NCBI RefSeq assembly: GCF_001039355.2
Contig: NW_019774903.1
Span: 40,184-71,401 of the forward strand
Direction of reading: 5' to 3'
Length of the DNA: 31,218 nt
Origin: Lingula anatina
Taxonomy: Eukaryota > Brachiopoda > Lingulata > Lingulida > Lingulidae
Part shown: positions 12,901 through 24,900 of the stretch, in pieces
Layout of the letters: every line of letters starts with the position of its first letter
How positions within the stretch are numbered: the stretch's first letter is position 1
Made by a program: the position numbers and the translations under genes
Notes under the pieces: model-generated
Seen by the model: the letters and a program-made list of their open reading frames with translations, nothing else
The model's database searches: none
What the model was told of the DNA's origin: nothing

Positions 12901-15900
12901 TTCAAATAATCATTTCAAAATATTCCTCTTACCAGGTTTTTCTCCCTGCTTTTTGCCCTCATCTGTTTCTGCTTTCTTTTCTTCCCTTTTCTTAGCAACA
13001 AGTTGCAGAATTTTATCTTGCCATGAAGAAGCAGGTGGGGGCTCCACAGCCTGAACCTCAGTCTCTATTGAATGAGTATTTCAAAGTTAATAAGTTAATC
13101 ATAGTAAATCAGCTTTCTCAAGTTGTGAAACATAAGTTCACTGAGCATTTTAATGGATTTAAGACATTAAGCAAATTATTATTATTATTATTTTTATTGT
13201 CGTAATCATTTTTATCACTGTTGTTGCTGTTCTTGTTATCACAATCATTTTTATAAACATTATCATACTCATCACAATCATTATCACAATCATTATCATT
13301 CTTATCAAAATAGGCCAACCCAACCTTTCTCCTCCTTGCTGGAGGGGACAGCACAGTGCTCCAGGAGTTCATTATGAAAGTTCTTCAAGATCTCCTTCAG
13401 GTCATCACTGCAGGGACACACCATGCCTCCATCTTCATCTTCCTCACTTTTAAAGTTCAGCAAGGACCTCATCTGAATAAATAAATTTGGGAAAGAATGT
13501 CAGAGTTGCTCACATTTCAGTTCTCAAAATGTGAAGTTCTCTGGTTGAACAATGTTCATAACTACAGAACAGCACCTAAACAATAAGAATAAACACTGAA
13601 AAAATATGTGGCATGCTGGTCACAGGGTTAAAATTCCCTTCAACACAATCCATGTCCTCCTAGTCTTCACTTTACCTGCTCTTGAGGGGTACAGCGGAAC
13701 TCTCGAGTTTTCTTGGCAGCAATGGCTGGTGGAAGATCTGACTGCTTGATATAGTTGTATCTAACTCTCTGGTCCTAAAACAGTAATAAGTTTATGAAGA
13801 TTACAAGAAAACCAGTTGATAAATCTAGTTTTAGATTGACAATGTATGTTAACAGACGATAACTTTGAATATATAAATTATAATGAATCTTCCTCATGAG
13901 CTGCAACCATACAATACCCTTATGTTTCCATCTGTTCTACTGAATTGTACCGTAGGTAAAAAAATGTTGACTGTACACAAAAGAGAACATTTGTCTCAGC
14001 AAAATATATAAATAAATAAAGTGTCAGATTCAGCTTTATTTTATGTGATTAAATCGATCGCAAATAAGTTAAGATTGGTCTTACATTTTGAACAGCTGCA
14101 CAGAAGTCTGTTGCAAAAGACATAATGGATTCCATTCTTTTACGAAGCTGGCAGTCACACAGGTGTTTCAGCAGGTGACACATCTGCAAAGTATGCAAGA
14201 GTTTTATATATAAAATGTGTATTCAACAACTGGAGTTTCAGATACAATGTGGGCCAGTTTCCTAATATTTGAATATTTGAAATAATGGCATCATATCTAA
14301 AGCCCAAGATAGTATATCCAAACATAAAGTTCCTTTCACATGATACCAATGAGACTTGGTCATCCTACTGGTACAGAATGTCTATCAAAGCACATTTATA
14401 AGTACTGTGACATGTCAGATACTTTAATCTCCCGTCTTCATTGTCTCAGTAAACAGGTAGACCTGTGTGTGTCACAATTATTGAAATTTATCAAACGCTG
14501 TGACCCACCTCCAATTTGACAGGCTCTGCTAATTTCATCTGCAACAGTCCCTCTGCACAGAAACCTACAGAGAAAATATCATGATGAAAAAATATATACT
14601 CAATATACTTGGGATATAAGGTTGAATTTTAAGATTATACTAATATACAAATGATTTGTCTAATTTGAATACAGTACTATAATTTCATTCCAAATAAAAG
14701 TAATATGACAATCTCTAAGGAGAAAATTAGTGTTTAACACCTAACACACATAAAAATCAAAATATCACATTGTCCACTATGAATTTACATGCAGGTCAAA
14801 TCAGTGACATACCTTGCAAACCAAGACCCCACCTTCTTGTGTAAACTGGAACCAAATTGAAAAACAAAACACTCAATATTTCAAAGCAAATTCACCTCTA
14901 AAAATACACAGCCAGCATACTTACTTACCTCATAGTGCCGAATTTTTAAAAATGTTTTTTCTTCTTTTTCTTCTCATCAATCATTTTATACCTCATTCAG
15001 ATGCTACAAATATCTTATTAGCCAACATTAGCAGATGGCAGCCAACAGAATATTTTTTAACATCTGGCCATGACACCAACTGATTGGCATGAAGAAGGTG
15101 GTGACCAATAAGATATTTCGTAACATCTGGATATGATCAACTTATTAGACGCTTATTAGACATATCTCACAATCTGATTGGTTCATCAGTAATGGTTGAG
15201 ATGGCACAGTTTGTGTGGGTGAGTACTATAAGGCAGTGGATACGCTGGATGGGAACAAAATTGCACACTGCATTAACTTAATTTACAATCTCATGCAACA
15301 CAAAATGTGCTTTGGCTTTAAAACCAAAGAAGCCATTATTTAAAATGAATATGTTAGTATTGTCACTCCAATCTTCATAACAATGAACACAAAATTGCAA
15401 ATGGTTAAAATGGTTTTTAAAAAACTGTAAGAATTTACATTAGAATAGTTTGGAAGCCTCTCAGATATTTTCAGCTTTTTTACATATTAACTGATTAAAG
15501 CAAAACATTATTCCAAATGGTTTGCTCTAATCAAGTAATTGCTATTTTTCCAATTCTCGGAGATTAAGCTTTTTAAATGAAATTTGCCATAACATAGCAG
15601 TTATGTTAAATCTCAGTAAAACCATGCATTTCCTAACACATCCATAATTGCACAATGAAACACTAGTTTTATAAGAAATTTTAAGGCCTAGCTTACTTCT
15701 TTCCTTGTCAAATGTATGTGGATCTATGAGCACAAACAACTGATGGAGGTCCTCCTCTGTGCACATTCCCATCACCAGCAGACGATCTATTAGACGCAAG
15801 AGAGGCCTAAAAGAAACAATTATGTAATTTTTATTTTTCATAATCATTATTTCCATTAGACACATATTTTATGCATTATCTTAAATATCATCATTTTGCA

Positions 15901-18900
15901 ATCAAAGTAGCCCAATCCACTTGCTAAATAAAGTACAACAATCTTATGCAAAAATTGTGATCATCAAAAGAAAAAAATCAATCATCTTCCATCACTGCCA
16001 GTAGTAAGTGTGTTCTATAAATATATTAAAATATGACATGGTGAAAAATATATTCCACAAAGTTAAAAAGCTTTGTATCTTCTACTAGAATCCGTAAATC
16101 AATTTACATAGAAAAAGGAGAAATAAGCCTCTTACACAAACAAGTTTTCCTGCGAGCCTCCAATGGGATCCCTGATATGGGGTCCTCCTGTCTTGACAGC
16201 CATCACCAGGGAGTGCATGGTGTGCTCCTTCAGTGCTCCCAGGTAGAAGGGGGGTGCAGCCATGGGGGCAGGGGGCGTGACGCCTTCTGTGACACCAAGA
16301 TTCATGGAGCCCACATTGCTAGAAACAAAATCATTGGTACCTTTTTTTTAGAAAAATTGCAGTGATAACATTTTTTTAAATTCTAAATAATGGGAAAAAA
16401 AAAGAGGAATATTATTATCAACTGGGAATTGACACACAGTAAATGATGCATTTAACATAATCTAATTTAGTATAATATAGCATAAAAAAATAATAAATAT
16501 TACTGTCGTCATTACATTCTTATCATCAAAAACAATAATAAAAATACAATAATAAGTTATAAAGGAATATGTATTGGGTGTTTTCTTATTTATTATTACA
16601 GTAAATGCTAACACACCTCTCTCCTTCCAACTGTAAATGAGGCCGAATAGAGACACTGCGCTCCAGTTTGGGAATAGACTGTCGCTCTTTTTCCTTGTCC
16701 TTGTCAACAAATTGATCCAATGGTTTGGGATCTGCCACCAGAGGGATGATAAACTCGTTTTGGGTCATCAACCTGAAATATGAATTACGCAACTGCCAAT
16801 GAACTCTTTGAAGCATATAAGTGCAAGAAGTGAAAATAGCTTGATATCAGTGTTCACTTTTCTGCATCCTCATATATGTTCACTACAAATGATTATATTT
16901 TATAAGCCACTGACAGACGATATGCAAAAATAAATGTAAAAAGAAGTGGGTTAATGAAATAACAATTTTTATTCAGAAACTTATAAAAAGGGTTCTGGAG
17001 AACCTGGGCATTGATCCCAGTACCTCTCACATGCTAAGCGAGCGCTCTACCATTTGAGCTAGATCCCCATCTGAAATGCTTCCTCTAATACAAAGGAATT
17101 GTTCTCAACATTTGCCTGCCTAACTTCAATTATTCTAAAATTACCTTTGTTCAGAGGTATTGCTCTACTGGCTTGTTTGCCACACTAAATTCAGTAATGA
17201 TCAATTTACCTGGTTGAAGGCAATTCTTTAAATTGTTAGCATGCCCAATAACGATCAATCTAAGTTTAATTTGCTTGCATTCTTTTTTTTTCACTCCGTA
17301 CTAAAAATACATAATTCTGTGATCTGATTTCATTCTCTTTGGTCATGGCAGTTAACAACAACGAAAAAATATAAATATATAAACAGGCAAACAGCACTTT
17401 GGTTTTTATATAGTAAATGTACAAATAAGTTAAGTTACATAATGAATAATGTGTAGGTGAATTTTTCTAAAAAAAATTATTTTGTAATATCATGCAAGGG
17501 CATCTTTGGTCAAATCCTTTTATACATAAGGCTTTTTACCTAATACACTTTTATGCAATTAAATGAAAGTTGCTGTCTTCAATTATCTTTAATTGTGACT
17601 TTGCATGACTATTTGTCTATTGTTGGTGATCTGATAGCTATAAACAGACAGGCACTCACTATTGTGTGACAGGTAAGAATTATTTCACAACTCAGGCAAC
17701 ACAGCAAAATAATTACATTTATGTCTATTAAGTTTCCCAGATGGGGATCTAGCTCAAATGGTAGAGCGCTCGCTTAGCATGTGAGAGGTACTGGGATCAA
17801 TGCCCAGGTTCTCCAAAATGTTTTGAAAGTTTCAAAAATTTCAGTTGCTTAAACTGTAATTCATCCATAATTCTACAATGTCCTCTTTCTCCACAAAATT
17901 TCATGGAATCGTTCAACCTTTGGGCAACAACATCAATTTTTCAGGGGACTTAACATTCATTGTATTAATAAGCATTTTTTTTATTTTAGCTCACTAAACT
18001 TTCAATAAAATATTCTAAATATCAATAAATGTAATAATTAAGGAATATTTGCTACACCTCCACATCTAGTATTTAACATAACACCAAAATCAAGGCATAA
18101 AGATCAACAAGTAAAACATCAATCATCAACACAACAAATGTGTGACCAACTTCACATTTATGGATTTCATTAATAATTTCTTTATCTTTAATCAAATCAT
18201 TTCAATATATCATGGCAGGTTTACCTTGTGACAGCATGAGATTCTAGATGCATAGATATCAGCAGATCATGGAAACCCATCCTCAGGGCCCCTGACAGGT
18301 CTGAAATAACAGGTCAAATAGGCTTTTTAATTATTATAAATCAATAATCATTATAAAAATACATATTTTTGCAAATCAAATCATTCTATTTGCTGAGCAT
18401 AAAGGAGTACTTCCTCATGTCGTAATGAGAGTTGTTGATTTAGAGCGCATTCTCAACGAATTAAGCCAGGCTTTACAAAGCCGGTGACCTAAAAATGGCG
18501 GACGTACATGAAAGAAAAACCGCCTAATCTTTTAATAGTCTCTCCGCCTCCCCACACGTCGTCCCTGCGGGGTACAGTAATTAAATCTCGGCTCCGTTCG
18601 CCATGCGGAAGCTACCTGAGAAATATTAAGTGCGCATGCTCATCAGTTAAACTCGTGGTGAAGAAAGCATGGCGGCTGAAGGTGATCGAAGGAAAAAAGC
18701 TCTTCTGTTCTATTATCTTTGAAAACAGAGACGAAAAAGGAATAATTTGGCCCGTAGAGCAGCAATGAATCGACTATCTACGGAGATAATATCACCAGAG
18801 ATATTCACGGAAATATTAATGTTCGGAGCCGAGATTTAATTACTGTACCCCGCAGGGACGACATGTGGGGAGGCGTGTGAGAGGCGGAGAGACTATTAAA

Positions 18901-21900
18901 AGATTAGGCGGTTTTTCTTTCATGTACGTCTGCCATTTTCAGGTCACCGGCTTTGTAAAGCCTGGATTAATTCATTGAGAATGCGCTCTTACACAACTAT
19001 AACAAGAAGTTGGGTGATGGACATAAAGCATGGTGTGACAAAGGGAAATAAAGTACACAACAATAGGCCTTGTGTTGTAAAAACCAAGCCCACTATTTAT
19101 ATCACCCTATGTAGAAGGGGATCTAGCTCAAATGGTAGAGCACTCGCTTAGCATGTGAGAGGTACTGGGATCAATGCCCAGGTTCTCCAAAATTATTTTT
19201 TTTCTCAATATCCTCTTCTATGCTGTCAAGATAATTTTGATTGAAAGTAGCTAGCTCTTTAAGTACAAATCTCTATGTGTATGCTTCTTCAACTCTCACA
19301 TTCAGTGTCATTTTGATTATCGTTTATTACAAATATATAAAGACGCCATCAACTACATTAAACACTTTTGTTGAATAACCAAGGCAGGAGTAGGTATAAA
19401 CATACAACAAACTTACATTCACTTTGTATGCAGTACATCAACTGGCGTTCATCAACGTGTTTGGTTAGTTCATATGCTGCTCTATGGTTGCCATGGGAAC
19501 ATATAGCTCTGTACAGTTCTAATGTATGCACGTGGAACCTAAAATTAACAGTTACACAAATTTAACTTGATAATTTTTGAGATTTGATCCAATCCAACAA
19601 CTAAAACTATTAATTGTTAGAAGTAATATCCTGCTCTTATTTTTTACCTTTTAAAATTAAAATAATTATTATAAAATTATATTTGAGGTCTGTAAAAAAT
19701 CATTGTATGTATTTAAGACAGTAAAAAATCACACTAATCATTATAACTATCAATCATACAAAAACTATGGACAGTAAATGAGGGAATAAGGAGGTGATTT
19801 ACTATTTTCATGTAACAGATCATGTCTATTCTGATGCAGTTGTTCATAAGCTATCTGATGACATACTTAAGAGCCTCTGTATGCTCTATCAGTTCCAAAA
19901 TGTCCAGACTCCTGTCTTCTTCTGGTATATGAAGACCAAGCATGGCAACTGAAAAAAATAAACAAAAATCAGAGTTATCAACTGTATGCATTTTTGCAGA
20001 CCCCTTACATTTTTTTACCATCTTTTTTGCCTAATTATTTTTACCAGTGAAGCAAATGAGATATTAATTCTCTTACATTTTTACCATTTTTTGCTTTAAA
20101 TGTTTTACAAGTGAAGCAAACGCAATATTAATTAATTTTTTTAAAAAGATGCAGTGCAATCAAGACAAATCATAATTTTTTTACCTGGGCTCTCACAAAG
20201 CATGCTCCAGCCTCTAATCTCAGACAGTTTGAGCGTGTTGACCTTGAGTGACTTATTGGGAACACTTGACCAGCGGTGTGGCACCAGCAGCTGGACGTCC
20301 AGACGTGATGGACACTGAGGTACAAGGTCTTTGGCACCACGGAATAGAGCAGCAGACAATGGGAGGGTTGTCTGGTAAAAACCATTAGGAATTTATATTA
20401 CATACAAAAAATATGTATCAGTAATTTTTTCAAAATTTTCTTACTCATCTTCATTTAGTTACTATCAGGAACTTGGATATCACAGGTATTCCATTAACGT
20501 TAATCTTAAGAACATTATTACAATTATACTAAAAATGAATTAATATGACTGATGAAATTCTTTGATGAATAGCTTTAACTCAGATTTGTCAAACTTTTAA
20601 TTACTAATAAAAAGCCATTAAAAAAAACTGCACTATATGGCTTTCCTCCATACCTTTGTTCTCCCCAGTTCAAACTGGAACATTTCATTGTTGGTTGGTT
20701 CACAAAAGACAGCTGGATACAACTTCGTCCCAGGTTCAACCTGTTCAAAAAGATAGCTCTTTAAAAATGCTCAATACATGTATGATGTAGAACATTATAC
20801 ATCATACATGTATAATGTTCTACATCATACATGTATGATGTAGAACATTATGATGTGTTCTAAATTTTATTTGCATGGTCAAATGTAATTCCAACTCTAC
20901 AATGTTTGGTCAAAGAAGAAATCTATTATGTGACATCTCTTTTGAGCCCCATGCCATAACTCGTAATCATATGATTATGGATATTACCTTCAAAACATAT
21001 CAGATGGATAAAAAACACCAAACATTAAATTTTGATGGTTCAAAAACCATCCACTATAACTGAACCAAGTGATGTCAAAATGCTTATTCTGGCACTGTAT
21101 GGCACAAATGACTTTCTCAGAAATGTCTTAGAAGCTAACTGACAAAAACTTCAGCATCACAGGGGTATATTTTAACATTAATCCCATATATCTATATATC
21201 ACATACCTGGAATTTGTTTGCCACTTCCTTGCCATTCACAGTAAAGCTGAGCAGTCCAGTTGAAGCGTCAATAAATGAACCAATGAGAAGTCCTGGAGAC
21301 ACTCTCCTCGAGCCTGCTGTCTGTTCCTGCTGGCCATATCTCTGCTGTAAGTCGCCAGCAGACACCATGTAACAATTCTTGCGGCTTACACTGGGAAGCA
21401 AAAATAGCAAAAATTTAAGCAAGAAATGTCTAGATGACACTCCAATTGTATATCAAACAAAATGATGAAAATATATAGGGTCCTTCAAAAACAATTGTAT
21501 TTGTATCAAAATGAACTAATATGGTTTGTGTTTTTCAATTAAAAATTATTTGATTCATGACAGTAATATAAACTTTTTAATTTACCTATGATGTCAAAAA
21601 TACTTAATATTAGTTCTATTCATTAGATGGCATTCCTACCTGGTTTTTAAATGATAATCAGCATCCAGAGTGCATACAACAACATTTCTCACTTTCTTCA
21701 TTTGAAATTCCTTCTGATGGAAGTGATACCCTGAAGTGACCCAGCCAACCCAAACATGGGATGGGTCTTGTCCTGGGAAAATACGCACTCCATAGTAGTA
21801 GTCAAAGACTTCTGACACATTGATGTCAGGGTCCATCACTTCTGATTGTGAATCTGCATCTGAGCCATAACTGACTTCACTGAAAGATTTCTGAAGTGAA

Positions 21901-24900
21901 AGTCCAGGATAGCCTGCGTCATCCCTGTGTTCCTGGATATTGATTGAGGGGGTCACAAGACTGTCATCCATGGAGTCCCCTCTGCCAACTTTTGAAGGAA
22001 GAGTTCTGGATTTCTTGTCTTTCTTCTTGTCTCCTCGTTCACTGGGACTGGGGTCCCTCGACCGAGATTTCTTGAATAAACTGAATGGAGACTTTGACCT
22101 CTTGGTTGGTTTTTCCAATGAACTAATTTGACGCGAGGCATCCTGGAAGTTTTCTAAAAGTGAAAATTTAGATGAGCTTTTTTCTTTGCTTGTGGGCACT
22201 GTGAGCATGCTGTCTTCTAGCTCCATATCACTAACAGGGGACCCAAGAGAACTATCCAAGGAGTGAGGTTTGCCTCCCCTCGACCCACCAAATACCTTTC
22301 TCCTTTCTCCAGCGTCTATGCTATAATCCTCTGTGTAGCCACGCTGTAATTCTGAAAAGCAAAAGGTTGCTTAATTTAGCACTCATGCAGAAGCAGATGC
22401 AGAGCATTTTAACATATCAGCCATAAATAATGCACCATTTTCTATTCTAGAGCCATGCCTTTTTGATAATATGTTATGGGATCCTAATGCTTACAAACTA
22501 TGTATATATATTTCAGTTAATAATATTTTGTACTGCTGCAAGGGTATATTCTACATTTCTCTTCTTTTTTTTAATTGTTAGAATTTTCAATTTATGTTAG
22601 CATGTTATTCATCTAACATTTCCATGCTAAACAATCCTAATTATGTAGCCTTTATGTCTTTATGTGAACTTTTTAAACTAATAAATAGTCATGGCTGTAA
22701 GGATATAAAATATACCAGGATAATTCATAATTAATATTGACTGCCAAAACCTGGAGTTGGTCAAAACATTCCATCAATAAAAAATATATTTACATTAAAC
22801 AGTGGTGCTATTACCTGGTCATCATATATACATGATAAAACTTGTCAAATGTTAGTCTCAGAAAGTTAGTCACAGGTGGTTTGGACATATCCTTTCAATT
22901 CATATTCAAGAGAAGCTTTCAGCACAGTTTAAAGTTATAGGCAATAAGAAGGAATTATCTAATAGGGCAAATTTCAATGCACACAGCTTATACAGCTTCT
23001 TATCCACTATCCACTGGTTTCTTTTCCAAATAAAAACACCAGAAAAGAAAGTCACTGTGATAGATTTTAAAAGAATGGGGATGGCAGTCAAATAGATATT
23101 TTAGATAAATGTGAAGAAACAGAAAGATAAGCACTGCAACACAAGTTTCTGTAGGTTTTAAGAAGCATCAAATAATAAACTCCTTGTAATTTCAAATATT
23201 TAAAACTGAGAGCGAGAGTGAGAAACTTCCTGTGGGTGTTATGGACCTATTCAAAAACTCCAAAAGGGCAACTATGGGTTGCACATAATTATTTAAAAGT
23301 TGAGGTTAATAAAATGTCTGTTTACCAGTGTGAAAAGAAGAAACAGATATTTACAGATAAACTGTAGGAATCTTTGGACAGCAATGGATAAGGCCCACAT
23401 ATGGTCATATCTCAATTACAAACTCATTGCTAAGTCATGATTTTTGTTTCTACATGGCATGTTGGTGGGTTGCTATATCACAAGCATTTTGTGTACTTTG
23501 GAACTGATTATTCTGGGAAGAAGGAAGGGAAGGAAAAGCATGCATACCAGTACCGGAGCTTGCAGACTCACTCATTTTTGACTGCCGTCTGTCATCACTT
23601 TCACTGGAATCTATATTGGGCAAATGAAGATAAAATGCAAATCAATCCATGCAAATAAACCACACATGATATATAATATAACCCTTTATAGCATGCAATG
23701 TTAATACTTGGTTAGCGACATATTTAACTACGTTGATGTATCAAAATTTTGTCTTTATTATTTCAAATTTGCATGAGAAATATAGTTAATAAATTAAAAT
23801 ACCCAAAAAATTTTGTTATTCTCAGCACAAAAAATAGTCAATAAACAAACATTAAGAGATTTTATCTCTAAAACACTTTTTACTAAATTTCTAGATAACT
23901 CAACTAGCATATTCTAAGCATGAGAAGCAGTGCCAAGCAAAATACTGTATATGTATATATTATACTATGAGGAAAAATTAAGCTATAAAGTGTACAATTC
24001 TGTAGCATTCATACTTTGATCCTGAAACCGAAATAAAGCACATTAGTACAACAAATAAATCTTGCAAAGATTTCACAACGTTTTATCAAGTCAGTAATAA
24101 GCAATTCACATTGGAAGAGACAAATTATTTCAAAAAAAGTTGGAAATGATCTCCACACCTATAGCACTCATACACAACTACTAGTAACAAGGGCGCATTC
24201 ACAATAATACTTTTGTACTAGGTAGATTGATCCAGCTCTGCGGGGACCCTCAATGAATGCAATCAGATTAACTGAATGACATTCCTCCTCGAGCACCTAA
24301 AGGGTGATTTAAGTCCCTGTGTTGCTTGAGGAAAAGTGTCATTCAGTTAATCTGATTGCATTCAGCGAGTCCCCGCAGAGATGGATCGATCTGCCTAGTA
24401 TGATAATTTCATTGTGAACGCACCCCAAAAAAAGGTGTCCAATGTGGCCACTTCTTACAAAAGAATGTGCTGGTTGCACCCTGAGATTCAGAAAATTCAG
24501 GTAGCCTCCACAGTATTAACTGAAACATTTTACCTCCTAACAGCTTTACTAGGCGTGACAGACATTAAGTTGGTTGAGTTGATATCAATTTATTGAGACT
24601 TCCCAGGGAGATAGATCGATCCAAATATCTGTGGGAATGGTCTCTTAAATTATTATGTGAAACTGAACCCAAGTGGTTACTGTACTTGAGAAGAGGTAAG
24701 GAGCTCTGAACCTCAGGATGATTGATTCTAAAATGATAAACAGCACTTCTTAATTATATGAATATCCTTTTAATGCAGAGCGTATCTCACAGACATATAA
24801 GAAAACTTGTAAGTGAAAACCTGTGAAATCAAATCTTAATATACTAGCGAATGAAAGGTCATATTTGAAATATGGAATGATAAACATTCCACTCAAAAAT

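Larger units (their letters stand above)
7741..12932. other. Longest RyR intron, about 5.2 kb, with an assembly gap
   Basis: It holds no RyR exon that the phases would require. Most of it (7741-11380) is AT-rich with chance frames. The stretch at 9018-9120 looks slightly coding-like ([18 protein letters not shown] on minus) but has no domain that I know. The right part contains a duplicated 53-bp block, the gap and a 161-bp tandem repeat, listed separately. Confidence 0.75.
16773..18224. other. RyR intron, 1.45 kb, with two tRNA genes
   Basis: AT-rich except for the two tRNA-Ala genes, which are in opposite orientation and listed separately. Confidence 0.85.
18301..19416. other. RyR intron, 1.1 kb, with an inverted-repeat element and a tRNA gene
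   Basis: About half of the intron is the 546-bp element at 18443-18988. The tRNA-Ala copy 3 lies 128 bp beyond it. Confidence 0.9.

Noticed and set aside
14939-14990. Strong gag/gtaagt donor on the minus strand in the 851-nt intron
   Set aside because: In the phase required between the neighbouring exons the last codon would be TGA, so no coding exon can end here.
16996-19189. tRNA-like copies as heads of a SINE family
   Set aside because: Similarity between copies stops at the tRNA ends apart from cagat before two of them; there is no shared tail, and each is followed by its own T-run. A genome-wide count would settle this.
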